Source of the DNA: Alphaproteobacteria bacterium
Lineage (GTDB): Bacteria; Pseudomonadota; Alphaproteobacteria; SMXQ01
DNA: 64,000 nucleotides
Direction of reading: 5' to 3'
Assembly: GCA_009380075.1 (NCBI GenBank)
Contig: WHSO01000004.1
Coordinates: forward strand, 23,078-87,077
Shown here piece after piece: positions 9,001 through 18,052 of this stretch (position 1 is the stretch's first letter; each line of letters begins with the position of its first letter). The notes under the pieces are model-generated. The model saw only the letters and a program-made list of their open reading frames with translations. It made no database searches and was not told where the DNA came from. A program made the translations under genes and the position numbers.

Positions 9001-9966
9001 TCAACGCCAGTAGCCGAAAGTGAGGCCGTGGCCAGTGCCAGCGAGAGAGCGATAGGCGGGCACGTAATCAACCAGCGTCATCCTCGCCGGGGCCATGGCG
9101 CCGGCGACAGCGATCCAGTTGAGTATCTCCGGCGTACCTGGCCCGCGGTTGAGGCGGGCGCGGTCGAGCCCGTACAGAGCCTCCGGCGTGCCGGCAGCGA
9201 GGGCGTCGACGACCTGGCGGTCGAGCTCCTCGTCCAAGACCTGGTGGCTGAGCCCGCCCGAGGCGACAAGGCCGACCCGGGCATCGCCCGGGAAGGCCCG
9301 GATCAGACGGCCGAGTTCGATGCCGACCGCGTGGCAGCGCCGCGGCGTCGCCTGGTTGGGCAGGTCGCGGCTCAGCAGGAAAGGCACCGACGGGATACGG
9401 CGCCCGCCGAACAGCCACTCGTAGGGAAAGGTAAAGGCGTCGTCGAGGGCGGCACCATCGTGCAGCCGATCGAGGCAGGCGACGTCGAAGTCGTCGGCGA
9501 TCAAGTTCTCGATCAGGTAGTTGGCGAGCGCAGCGTGGCCCGGCGCGTCGGCAAGGTTGCGTTCCCTGGCCCGCTTTTCGTCGGATACGAATCGGGCGTC
9601 CGGGTCGAACGGCTGGTCGTCCCGCTTCACCACCGGAAAGGACTCGGCACGGAACACGCCGAACACCGGGTGATGGTCGGCCGGGCGGACGCGGTGGATG
9701 TTGCTGATCACGACCACGACGTCGAGGCGCGCCTCGTTCACGATGTCCGTCAGGACCTTGAGGGCGGCATGGGCGGCGGCGTGCCGGACGCGCTGGACCT
9801 CGGGGACGATCTCGCGGTCGAGGCCCGGCTTGGCCTGCTTGAGCAGCTCCTGGAAATTGAACCGCGGGTCCCGCGTGTCGCCTTCGCCCAGCCTTGGCCA
9901 CTGGTCCGGGCTGATCTGGATGCTGGGGCCGTGGGAACTGCCCACCGCCAGAACGAGTTGCGCCAT
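9001..9966 (-). CDS. LigB-type (class III) extradiol ring-cleavage dioxygenase
   Basis: A 321-residue member of the LigB family, non-haem Fe(II) enzymes that open catechol-like rings such as protocatechuate or gallate. Visible family features are the N-terminal SSHGPS with a metal-ligand histidine near residue 12, a PADHHPVFG segment near 95 and the catalytic GGLSHQ near residue 240. The large subunit is present without a separate LigA-like small subunit. It is the last gene of a long minus-strand catabolic run and starts 13 bases after the bicupin. The ring substrate is inferred from context only. Confidence 0.82.
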   Translation of the reverse strand: MAQLVLAVGSSHGPSIQISPDQWPRLGEGDTRDPRFNFQELLKQAKPGLDREIVPEVQRVRHAAAHAALKVLTDIVNEARLDVVVVISNIHRVRPADHHPVFGVFRAESFPVVKRDDQPFDPDARFVSDEKRARERNLADAPGHAALANYLIENLIADDFDVACLDRLHDGAALDDAFTFPYEWLFGGRRIPSVPFLLSRDLPNQATPRRCHAVGIELGRLIRAFPGDARVGLVASGGLSHQVLDEELDRQVVDALAAGTPEALYGLDRARLNRGPGTPEILNWIAVAGAMAPARMTLVDYVPAYRSLAGTGHGLTFGYWR

Positions 9967-9979
9967 GTCCTGCCCCTCC

Positions 9980-11107
9980 CTAGGCGTCCTGCTCGATGCC
10001 GGTGCAGCCCGGAACCATGGACTTCATCCGGCAGGTGGCGCCGGACGCTTTCAGCTCCGCTTCGAAGATACGGTGAACTTCGGGGTCTTCGTCGGCATAT
10101 TCGATCTGGTTGCCACCCTCCTTGACACTGGTTTCCGTCGCGCCGCGGCCGTCGTCGGCGCCGTGGGTGCTGAATTCGTACCGGTTCGAGCCCCAGCGCA
10201 GCGCGAGGTACCGCGCCGGTTCGTCGCCGGAGTTGAAATGCTGGTGGAACCACTGGGACGGCGGCACCACGATGCTGCCGGGCTTCCAGTCCACCTTTAC
10301 CCGTTCGTCCCACTTGCCGTCCTCCCACAGCAGGGTGAAGCCCTTGCCGCCGAGGATGATGACGTTGGCGCCCGGGCCGTGACGGTGCGCCTTCTTGTAG
10401 GTGCCGACCGGGAATTCCGAGATGTGGGCGACCATGGTGTTGTGGGCGAGCTCGAAACAGAGATACGAGCCGCCCGCCCCACGGTTCCCCCGCTTGTAGA
10501 GCTGGAACGTGTCGGCGTTGGGGACGAAGTTGGTTTCCCAGATCTTGAAGGTACCCCGCCGGTTGAGCCACAGCTCGCCATCGCCGTCGAAAGCCTGCTC
10601 GCCGTTGTAGCGGTCGGTGAAGTCGAAGGGGGCGTTGAAGACGAATTCCGTATTGTGGAACAGGTTCATCACCACCGGCGCGCTGATAACGGCGACGTAG
10701 CGCGCCGGCGCCGTGCCGGAGGTGTTGAAGTGCTGGAACGTCGTGTTCATCGGTATGGCGAACAGGCTCCCGGCCTGCCATTCGAAGGTATGGCTGGCGC
10801 CCTGCTCATTCGAAATCCTCGTCGCGCCGGAGCCTTGCAGGACGTAGACCAGTTCCTCGTAGAGGTGCCGCATCGGCCTGGTCGACCCTCCGATGGGCAC
10901 CTCGGCGACGTAGCAGTTATTGGTATCCCCCGCCCCTTCCAGGTTGATGAAGGCGCCCAGCCCGCCCGTGCGCTCCCAGGGGCCGAGGGTGACCGTCTTC
11001 AGGTCCTCGATGAAAAAGGTATCGTAGACCGGAATCCCCTCACCCTTCTGCCACTCGGCATAGGCGCTGCTGCGCGTCATCCGTACCGGTTCTGCCTCAG
11101 TCGTCAT
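9980..11107 (-). CDS. two-cupin-domain protein, possible ring-modifying dioxygenase
   Basis: A 375-residue bicupin. The first cupin lies around residues 60-150 (MRHLYEELVYVLQGSG and a downstream HFN), the second around 215-310 (EFPVGTYKKAHRHG and WFHQHFN). Arrangement and length resemble gentisate 1,2-dioxygenase-like proteins and other bicupins in aromatic catabolism; the HRH and HQH clusters suggest a metal site in the C-terminal domain. The ATG at 11107 has an ideal GGGAGGTGAC just upstream. It follows the ABC permease by 25 bases and precedes the LigB-type dioxygenase, so a role in the same pathway is likely; the reaction is not determined by sequence. Confidence 0.72.
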   Translation of the reverse strand: MTTEAEPVRMTRSSAYAEWQKGEGIPVYDTFFIEDLKTVTLGPWERTGGLGAFINLEGAGDTNNCYVAEVPIGGSTRPMRHLYEELVYVLQGSGATRISNEQGASHTFEWQAGSLFAIPMNTTFQHFNTSGTAPARYVAVISAPVVMNLFHNTEFVFNAPFDFTDRYNGEQAFDGDGELWLNRRGTFKIWETNFVPNADTFQLYKRGNRGAGGSYLCFELAHNTMVAHISEFPVGTYKKAHRHGPGANVIILGGKGFTLLWEDGKWDERVKVDWKPGSIVVPPSQWFHQHFNSGDEPARYLALRWGSNRYEFSTHGADDGRGATETSVKEGGNQIEYADEDPEVHRIFEAELKASGATCRMKSMVPGCTGIEQDA

Positions 11108-11132
11108 GTCACCTCCCTTTCGTCTTCGTCCA

Positions 11133-12881
11133 TCACACGCCGCGGTCCTTGACGCCGACCTGGAAGCCGAACCAGCGGGCAACCAAGGCGAGCCCGGCGG
11201 TCATGGCGACGATGAACAGGCTGATGATCCCGGCGACCTCGCGGGCGGCGCCGACGTTGGTTGTCATGTATTCGAGCGCCAGCAGCGACAGGGTCACCGT
11301 ATCACGGCTGGCGAGCAGGATGACGCTGCTGGTGGCGCCGGCAGCCAGCACGAAATTGAGCGTGCCCAGGAGGATCATCGTCGGCGCGATCAGCGGCAGC
11401 CAGATGCGGAAGTAGGTGTAAAGCCAGCCCGCGCCCGCGGTGCGGGCGGCTTCCTCCATGTCCTGTCCCATCTGCAGAAAGGTGCTCTTGAACATCTGGA
11501 TACTGGTGAGCTTCCCCTGGAGGATGGCGACGATGATCAGTATCCATGTCGTGCCGAACAGCCAGTTGAGCCCCGGCGTATCGAGGATCACCCACAACAG
11601 GCCGAGCCCCGACAGCATCCCCGGGATGCCGGCAGAGACCCAGAAAATGGAATCGAGCGCGAGACGCCCGGGCCAGTTCCGGCGCACCAGAACGTAGGCC
11701 ACCATGGAAAACATCACCGGCGATATGATGGCGGTGGAGATCGCGATGATAAAGGTCGTCGACAGCGCGCGGAAGAAGATCGGGTCGGCCAGCACCGTCC
11801 GCCAATGGTCGAGCGTATAGGTCGGTGTCGCCTGGAAGAAGCCGGCGCGGGTCATGAAACTGCCGCCCAGCAGCGTGAGTACCGGGACCACGGTCAGGAG
11901 CGCGACGACGAAGACGACGAGAATGAAGGCGAAGGGCTGGAGCGGCCCGAGATGAATCAGCCCCGGCTTGTAGTCGCCGCTGATCGTCGTGTATTGGCGG
12001 CGCGTCAGAAGCCAGCGCTGCAACGGGATGAAGATCAGGATGATGATGAGGGTGAGGCTCGCGAGCGCCGTCGCTTCGCCATACCCCGGGGGTTCGACCT
12101 CCCGCACCAGACTGAAGATGCGGGTCGAATAGACGTAGAACTTGATCGGCGTCCCGAGGATCTGCTCGATCTCGAACGAGTTGAACATGCGCACGGTGTT
12201 CAGCATGAACACCACCACCATCGGCGGCACCATCACCGGCAGGGTGATCCGCATCATGGTGCGCAAGCGACCGGCGCCGGAGACCCGGCCCGCTTCCTCC
12301 AGCGTGACGTTCATGTTGCGGAAGGCGGGCGTCAGCAGCATGACCTTCTGGGAAATGGCGTTGCCCATCAGGTGGGCGAAGACGATGCCTTCGACGCTGT
12401 AGATGTCGAAAAGCGGCCCGTCCAGGAAAAGTACGTTCTTGGCCATGACGTTGATGAAGCCGAAATACGGATCGAGCAGCAGCGTCCAGCCGATGGTCGT
12501 GGTCAGCGCCGGCAGCATGAACGAGACCCAGAACATGAACTCGAGTCCGCGGCTGAAACGGATCGGCGTCCGCGCGAGTATCCAGGAAATGAGCACCGCC
12601 AGCGGGAAGGCGACGGCGGTATAGGCAAAGAAGACGACGATGGTATTGCCCAGGCTCTCCAGCGTGCCGGGTTCCTCGAACGCCTTTACCCAATTGACGA
12701 AGCTGAACCGATACTCGCCGACGATGACGCCTTCGGCGTTGAAGCTCTGGATGAATATCAGGACGATCGGATAGATGATGTAGAAACCGAAAAAGAGAAT
12801 CAGGACCGCCATGACAAACATGCCGGTGCCGGGAAGGCGGACCTTGCCGGGTGGCGCGACGGCGGACTGTACCGTGGTCAT
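11133..12881 (-). CDS. fused two-domain ABC transporter permease, Fe(III)/thiamine type
   Basis: A 582-residue membrane protein with about twelve transmembrane segments and two binding-protein-dependent permease domains in tandem. Each domain shows an EAA loop: EEAGRVSGAGRL near residue 210 and EEAARTAGAGWL near 490. This fused layout is typical of iron(III), thiamine and some phosphonate importers. The binding protein and ATPase genes lie immediately upstream, making a complete importer of unknown substrate within the aromatic catabolic block. Confidence 0.9.
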   Translation of the reverse strand: MTTVQSAVAPPGKVRLPGTGMFVMAVLILFFGFYIIYPIVLIFIQSFNAEGVIVGEYRFSFVNWVKAFEEPGTLESLGNTIVVFFAYTAVAFPLAVLISWILARTPIRFSRGLEFMFWVSFMLPALTTTIGWTLLLDPYFGFINVMAKNVLFLDGPLFDIYSVEGIVFAHLMGNAISQKVMLLTPAFRNMNVTLEEAGRVSGAGRLRTMMRITLPVMVPPMVVVFMLNTVRMFNSFEIEQILGTPIKFYVYSTRIFSLVREVEPPGYGEATALASLTLIIILIFIPLQRWLLTRRQYTTISGDYKPGLIHLGPLQPFAFILVVFVVALLTVVPVLTLLGGSFMTRAGFFQATPTYTLDHWRTVLADPIFFRALSTTFIIAISTAIISPVMFSMVAYVLVRRNWPGRLALDSIFWVSAGIPGMLSGLGLLWVILDTPGLNWLFGTTWILIIVAILQGKLTSIQMFKSTFLQMGQDMEEAARTAGAGWLYTYFRIWLPLIAPTMILLGTLNFVLAAGATSSVILLASRDTVTLSLLALEYMTTNVGAAREVAGIISLFIVAMTAGLALVARWFGFQVGVKDRGV

Positions 12882-12948
12882 GGGGCGACCTGCTCCTTCA
12901 CGACAGCGGAACCGGGGGACGGCGCCGCCGCCCCCGGCCCAAGCGACC

Positions 12949-14070
12949 CTATTTGTAGCCAGCTTCCTTCATGATGGTGCGAAGCTTGGTGATGATCTCG
13001 CTCTGCTTGTTGATGTACGTCGGATCCGAGAACGGCACATAGTACTCGCCTTCTGGATCGATACGGTATTGCTGTGCAATGACCTTGTTGTCTACGTCGC
13101 GGCGAAGCGAGTCCGTCTTTTCTCCGATCTTGATGAACAGAGACTGCCCTTCCTTGCTCAGTGCCCAGTTAATGAACAGGTTGCGCGCGTTGGGATTGGG
13201 GGCGCGGTCCATGGCCATCAGGTTTGCCGCGGAAGCGGACAGCACCTCGCCCTCCGCCATCGGATGCGGCAGCCAGCCGGCGATGGGGAAATTCTGTCCC
13301 GCCAGGATCTCGGCCTGGGTAGAGGTGCCGAACAGGCCGATGGGGAACCGGCCGATGGCGACCCATTCCGCCGCCTGACGGGCATCGGTGACGATCACCG
13401 GCTTCATTTCATTGGCCCAGCGCCGGAACCACTTCTCGCCGATCTTGGGATTAATGAACATCGGCACCGAGGAGGCCGCGGTGCCCTGCGCCCCCGGTGA
13501 CCAGGACACGATCTTGCCCTTCCACTTGGGATTGAGCAGATCGTGATAGGACTTGATCTCCTCCGGCTTCACCATCTTCGTGTTGTAGGAGATGTTGTAG
13601 GCAGGCGACGCGCCCCAGGTGAAGATGTAGCGATGCTCCGGGTCGGTGTAGTGATGCTTGCCCTTGAACCAGAGCTTCGGGTCCTTCACCTCCGGATCGA
13701 TCAGCAACTCCGGGAAGGACGCAAGCGCCTTGTTGGGCAGGAGCTGCACGAGCGCGGTGTTGGCACCACCCAGCCAGACATCCACCGTAAACCGGCCGGC
13801 GCGCCGTTCCGCCAGGATGCGTTCGGCGTGCTTGCGGCCGCTGCCGGTCTGGAAGTTGATCTTGACGCCGTATTTCTTCTGGAAAGCCGGCATTGCCGCA
13901 CGCAGCTTGCGAGGCACTTGCCCGGACAGGATGACCTCAACCTGGCCCTCCTTCTTTGCTGCGGCGATCAGCTTGTCCATTTCCGGCGTCGCCGCCGCGA
14001 CCTGTGCGGACACGGTTGGGAACATCAGCACCGTCGCCACGACGCTTATCGAAACCAGTTGTCGCATCAT
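12949..14070 (-). CDS. ABC transporter extracellular substrate-binding protein, Fe(III)-type
   Basis: A 373-residue secreted protein with a signal peptide (residues 1-26, ...VAAA-TPEM). The mature part begins with MDKLIAAAKKEGQVEV and KKYGVKINFQTGSG, typical of the iron/putrescine-type class of binding proteins. Two adjacent ATG codons end at 14070 after an AGGGAG site. It belongs with the fused permease downstream and ATPase upstream. Iron for the non-haem dioxygenases is one possible cargo and an aromatic acid is another; sequence cannot decide. Confidence 0.87.
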   Translation of the reverse strand: MMRQLVSISVVATVLMFPTVSAQVAAATPEMDKLIAAAKKEGQVEVILSGQVPRKLRAAMPAFQKKYGVKINFQTGSGRKHAERILAERRAGRFTVDVWLGGANTALVQLLPNKALASFPELLIDPEVKDPKLWFKGKHHYTDPEHRYIFTWGASPAYNISYNTKMVKPEEIKSYHDLLNPKWKGKIVSWSPGAQGTAASSVPMFINPKIGEKWFRRWANEMKPVIVTDARQAAEWVAIGRFPIGLFGTSTQAEILAGQNFPIAGWLPHPMAEGEVLSASAANLMAMDRAPNPNARNLFINWALSKEGQSLFIKIGEKTDSLRRDVDNKVIAQQYRIDPEGEYYVPFSDPTYINKQSEIITKLRTIMKEAGYK

Positions 14071-14110
14071 GTCTTGCACTCCCTTCGTTTGGCTCGGTCC
14101 ATGAGGATGA

Positions 14111-15319
14111 TCAGGAATCGGAGTCGCTGCCGCGCCAGTCGGACAGCCAGGCGCTGTGTCCCTCGGGACGGAGCCTGAGCCAGACCCGGCTGCCTTCGGG
14201 TCGCGGATCGTGGCGCCCGCCGTAGATGACAGAATGGCCCTGCCCGGGAACCTCGATCTGGTATTCGACCCTCTCGCCGACGAACAGCGCCGCGCGCACC
14301 GTGCCGGACACAACGCCCGCGGGCATGGCATCGCCGGCGGTCGACTGGATTTCTACGTCCTCCGGACGGACGCCGATGAAGACTTCCTTGCCGGCGGGGA
14401 TGCCGCCCGGATCGCTGGTATGGCCGAAGACGACGCATTCCGGCGCGCCCTCGAGGCTGATGGCTAGCGCCCCGGATGGGTTTGCCGCCTTGACCGTTCC
14501 TCGAAACAACAAGGTTTTTCCGACGAAATCGCGCACGAATTCGTTGGCCGGCTGGTCGTAGAGCTGGCGTGGGCTGCCCTGCTGCTGGATGACGCCGGAT
14601 TTCATCAGGGCGATGCGGTCGGAGAGACTGAGTGCCTCGACCTGATCGTGAGTGACGAACAGGACGGCAATATTGAGCCTCTTCTGCAACAACTTGACCT
14701 CGAGCCGCATCTGCTCCCGCAGCTTCGCATCGAGATTGCTGAACGGTTCGTCGAGGAGAAGAATACGCGGCTCGTTCACCAGCGCGCGCGCCAGGGCGAC
14801 GCGCTGCTGCTGCCCGCCGCTGAGGAGCGGACCGGGCCGCTTCTCCATCCCCGCCATGCCGACCAGTTCCAAGGTCTTCGCGACCCGCTCCCTGATTTCC
14901 GCACGACCGCATCTGCGGGCCTTGAGCGGGAAACTGACGTTCTCCTCCACCGTCATGTGCGGCCAGATGGCGTAGGACTGGAACACCATCCCCAGGTTGC
15001 GCTTTTCCGGCGGAAGGGAGAGCCCCTGATCCGTGATCACCACGGCCTCGTCACCGAAATGGATCGAACCCTCGTCCGGCTGCTCCAGGCCGGCGACCAT
15101 GCGGAGCGTCGTCGACTTGCCGCAGCCCGACGGGCCGAGCAGGGTAAAGACCTCACCGTCCGCAACGTCCAGGGAGAGACCGTCCACGGCTCTCTGGGTC
15201 GCACCCGGGTAGGTTTTCGACAGGTTCTGGAGACGGATGGCCGCGCCACGCGGAACGTTACGGGACGCGATGCCTGCCATGGAAACTACGTTCGGTTTCT
15301 GAACAGCGTCGGTCGTCAC
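14111..15319 (-). CDS. ABC transporter ATP-binding protein with TOBE domain
   Basis: A nucleotide-binding subunit of about 402 residues for the importer encoded downstream. Walker A (GPSGCGKST), the ABC signature (LSGGQQQR), Walker B (RILLLDEPFSNLD) and the switch histidine (VTHDQ) are intact, followed by a C-terminal TOBE-like regulatory domain as in FbpC/PotA proteins. The GTG at 15319 was chosen because GGAG lies 7 bases upstream; an ATG at 15280 or a longer frame to 15406 are alternatives. Its operon neighbours are the LigJ-like gene upstream and the binding protein 40 bases downstream. Confidence 0.88.
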   Translation of the reverse strand: MTTDAVQKPNVVSMAGIASRNVPRGAAIRLQNLSKTYPGATQRAVDGLSLDVADGEVFTLLGPSGCGKSTTLRMVAGLEQPDEGSIHFGDEAVVITDQGLSLPPEKRNLGMVFQSYAIWPHMTVEENVSFPLKARRCGRAEIRERVAKTLELVGMAGMEKRPGPLLSGGQQQRVALARALVNEPRILLLDEPFSNLDAKLREQMRLEVKLLQKRLNIAVLFVTHDQVEALSLSDRIALMKSGVIQQQGSPRQLYDQPANEFVRDFVGKTLLFRGTVKAANPSGALAISLEGAPECVVFGHTSDPGGIPAGKEVFIGVRPEDVEIQSTAGDAMPAGVVSGTVRAALFVGERVEYQIEVPGQGHSVIYGGRHDPRPEGSRVWLRLRPEGHSAWLSDWRGSDSDS

Positions 15320-15410
15320 CTTGGTTCTCCCGGTTGAGGCTCGCGCGCGGGCATCTCCGCCTCCCTGCGAGCTTCCGGCGCCGGCCGCGAGAGCCGGCGC
15401 CGGCATGGCC

Positions 15411-16415
15411 CTAGATTTTGAGGTTGAACACCTTGCGGGCGTTATCCTCGAAAATCTTCTTCTTGTCCGCTGCCGTAAGCGACGCGATCGATTCGATCAG
15501 CGGCCTTGTGTCGTCCATCCACTGGCCCGTCTTGGGATCCTTGGCCGTGCCGGCACCCGGACGTTCGGTGCCGAACATGCAACGATCCGGCGTCGCCCAG
15601 CGGAAAAGCATTTCGAGCGCGTCCTGGGTATAGAGCGCGGTATCGAAATAGAGCCGCTGCAGGCTTTCCTCGAAGGTCTCCCGGGCCCGGCCGCCCTTGA
15701 TGCGGGCGGCGCGGAAACGGCCGATCTGGTACGGAATGGCACCCCCGCCGTGACAGATGATCAGCTTGAGCGTGGGGAAATCCTGAAACACCCTGGACGA
15801 CAGGAGCGAAATGATCGAGATGCTCTCCTCGAGGATGAAGTTCAGTGTGTAGTTGAAGCGATCCGCCCGGCACCCGGCGCCATGCACCATTGCCGGGACG
15901 TCGAGCTCGACAAGCTTTTCATAGAGCGGATACCAGTATTCGTCGCCCAGCCCCGGCGGCGGCTCGAGATTTTCGCTGGGATCGGAATTGAGCAGGCAGC
16001 CGACGAAACCCAGCTCCTTGACGCAGCGTTCGAGCTCGGGAATTGATTCCTTCGGGCTCACGCCCATGTTCTGGGGCAGCGATGCCATGCCGATGAAACG
16101 GTCGGGGAACAGCTGCACCTGACGCGCCGTCAGGTCGTTGCAGGCCTCGCAGAAGCCATGGACGATGCGTTCGGGCTTTTCCGAATGCATCATCTGATAG
16201 GGCCGGGGCGAAATGATCTGATAATCGGTGCCGACCTGATCCAGTTGCTCCAGGTGCGAAGCGCCGCCATGAACCGGCCGGTTGAGTGCCTCGGTGATCA
16301 GCTCGTCCGACAGCTTGAGCTTGTCGCGCGGCCGGGACCGGGCCGCCAGGAGGTTCGACTTGTACGCGAAGAGCTTGTCCGGTGCCGTGAAGTGAGCGTG
16401 AATGTCTATGATCAT
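15411..16415 (-). CDS. amidohydrolase-superfamily protein, LigJ-like (4-oxalomesaconate hydratase type)
   Basis: A 334-residue metal-dependent TIM-barrel protein. The N-terminal DIHAHFTAP metal motif, the NRPVHGGASHLEQLDQVGTD segment, HGAG near residue 180 and ICHGGG near 230 follow the pattern of LigJ, which hydrates 4-oxalomesaconate in the protocatechuate 4,5-cleavage pathway; ACMSD-type decarboxylases are the nearest alternative. It sits between a binding protein and the ABC importer in the run that also has a LigB-type ring-opening dioxygenase, which fits a downstream step after meta cleavage. The exact substrate is inferred. Confidence 0.75.
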   Translation of the reverse strand: MIIDIHAHFTAPDKLFAYKSNLLAARSRPRDKLKLSDELITEALNRPVHGGASHLEQLDQVGTDYQIISPRPYQMMHSEKPERIVHGFCEACNDLTARQVQLFPDRFIGMASLPQNMGVSPKESIPELERCVKELGFVGCLLNSDPSENLEPPPGLGDEYWYPLYEKLVELDVPAMVHGAGCRADRFNYTLNFILEESISIISLLSSRVFQDFPTLKLIICHGGGAIPYQIGRFRAARIKGGRARETFEESLQRLYFDTALYTQDALEMLFRWATPDRCMFGTERPGAGTAKDPKTGQWMDDTRPLIESIASLTAADKKKIFEDNARKVFNLKI

Positions 16416-16654
16416 CGTTTCCTCTGTCCTTCTACGTTAAACTGGAATTTCTTCTCCGTCGCGCCGCCAGCCCGAGAACGCTACCGCCCTTGTCACTGCG
16501 CCCCGCCAGCCGGGACTCCAGCGACGGCACCGGGAACGAAAGGCCGGGACGCCACGGGGCTGAAAAACTCCGGCGGCGCTTCAAACACACCATCGGCCGT
16601 TGCTCGCGGTTCATCCGTTGCAGACCTATTGCGGAAGGATGGCTCACCGTCGCT

Positions 16655-17962
16655 TCATGGGCAGACAATTTTCCTTGCCTCAAGGCGGTCTCCCCTCTTG
16701 GTCCAGCCGACCTCGCAGGTCATCCCGGTCTTCACCGCTGAACGCGGGCTGATCTTTCCGCCCACAGTGATCTCGGTCCGGCTGCCGCTGACCCCGATTT
16801 TCAGGTTCTTGCCCTCGTTCTTGAACACGAGCACGCGCCCTTCGCGCTGGACCTCGTCGAGCTTGACCTTGACCATGTCCGGCGCGGTCTCGGCCTTGAT
16901 CTGGGGCAGGCCCAGCTTTGCCCGCATGGCCTTCACGACCTCCACCCCGGCGGGGTTCTGCTCGATCGCATCGACGATGAGGTCGCGGGTCTTTTCGCCG
17001 TCGACGGGCACGTAGCCGTCGCCAAGGATGTTGTTGGCATCTTTCTTGAACATCGGATCGGCGGTCGTCGCCTTGAAGGATGCGCGCAGGACGTCACGCG
17101 GCCCGGCCGGAGTCTTCGGCGGCAGCGCGAAGAACTTGTCGATGGCATTGGATCCCGTCCATTGACGGTAGGCCGCCCATTGCTCCTTGGTGAGGCCCTT
17201 CTTCTTCAGAAGGTCCTCGAAGACCGGCACCCCCGAATAGTCGGCGCGGGATTTTTCCACGACCAGCGGCGTGGCCCCTTCCTGCTTGGTGAAGCGATCG
17301 AGAATCTTGTCGGTGCCGGAGCCGAACATGTCGATTTCGCCGCGCCCGTAGGCGAGGTAGATCGCGTTCGAATTGGGGTAACCGAGGACGAACTTGAGGT
17401 TCCAGCCGAGGTAGATCGCGCCGAAGGCCGCCACGGAATCCTGGGTCCGGTCCGTCGAGACCGAGCCGTGGGCGATGGGCGGCAGCTTGGGATTCGTCAG
17501 GCGCTCGAGGGCGGACTTGCGGATCAACTGTACCGAAGGGCCGCGATCGATGGAGCCGACGTAAACCCATTCCTTCAAATCGTAGCGCACCGCCGACGAC
17601 TTGCGGAGCACGGGACCAAGGGTCCCACCGCCGGCGAACACGCCCACGGTCAGGCCATCGGGGCGAACTTGGTGCTGCAGGTCATTGGCACCGGCCGCCT
17701 GCAGCGGCTTGTTGCGGACCAGCACTTGGGGCTTGCCGGGGATGTGGTTGCCCAAATAGCGCGCGACCAGCCGGGCGGTCGTATCGGTGCCGCCGCCTGG
17801 CCGGGACGCGATCATTACCGTCAGGGTCTTGCCGTCGTAGAAGTCCGCGGCAACGGCGAATTCCGGCGCGGCCGCAAGAACGGTCAATCCGGCCGAAAGC
17901 GCCCAAGCTGACGTCCGTAAAGGTGCGGCACGGCATTCGTTCCTGTCTGTTCGATGTTGCAT
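16655..17962 (-). CDS. long Bug/TctC-like periplasmic binding protein with C-terminal extension
   Basis: A 435-residue secreted protein. Residues 1-38 form a signal peptide (ending AVAADFYDGK), and the next 300 residues look like a TTT/Bug binding protein (LTVMIASRPGGGTDTTARLVARYLGNHIPG). Family members are usually about 325 residues; here about 100 extra residues follow, ending in a compact segment (residues ~395-435) with two cysteines and many charged residues. The ATG at 17962 follows GGAGAGG. It lies between the Rieske oxygenase and the LigJ-like gene, so delivery of an aromatic acid is plausible. Confidence 0.78.
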   Translation of the reverse strand: MQHRTDRNECRAAPLRTSAWALSAGLTVLAAAPEFAVAADFYDGKTLTVMIASRPGGGTDTTARLVARYLGNHIPGKPQVLVRNKPLQAAGANDLQHQVRPDGLTVGVFAGGGTLGPVLRKSSAVRYDLKEWVYVGSIDRGPSVQLIRKSALERLTNPKLPPIAHGSVSTDRTQDSVAAFGAIYLGWNLKFVLGYPNSNAIYLAYGRGEIDMFGSGTDKILDRFTKQEGATPLVVEKSRADYSGVPVFEDLLKKKGLTKEQWAAYRQWTGSNAIDKFFALPPKTPAGPRDVLRASFKATTADPMFKKDANNILGDGYVPVDGEKTRDLIVDAIEQNPAGVEVVKAMRAKLGLPQIKAETAPDMVKVKLDEVQREGRVLVFKNEGKNLKIGVSGSRTEITVGGKISPRSAVKTGMTCEVGWTKRGDRLEARKIVCP

Positions 17963-18052
17963 CTTGCCTCTCCTGTCGGTTTTGCCTGTGCGCCTTCGGC
18001 GCTTGCGGTCGTTGGGAAGCTGGTTCAAGGGAATCAGGCGATTCCTCCCGTC

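Noticed and set aside
11106-12974. A 622-codon plus-strand open frame rich in Asp, Glu, His and Arg
   Set aside because: It is the mirror of the fused ABC permease; the odd composition is what the reverse of hydrophobic codons gives.
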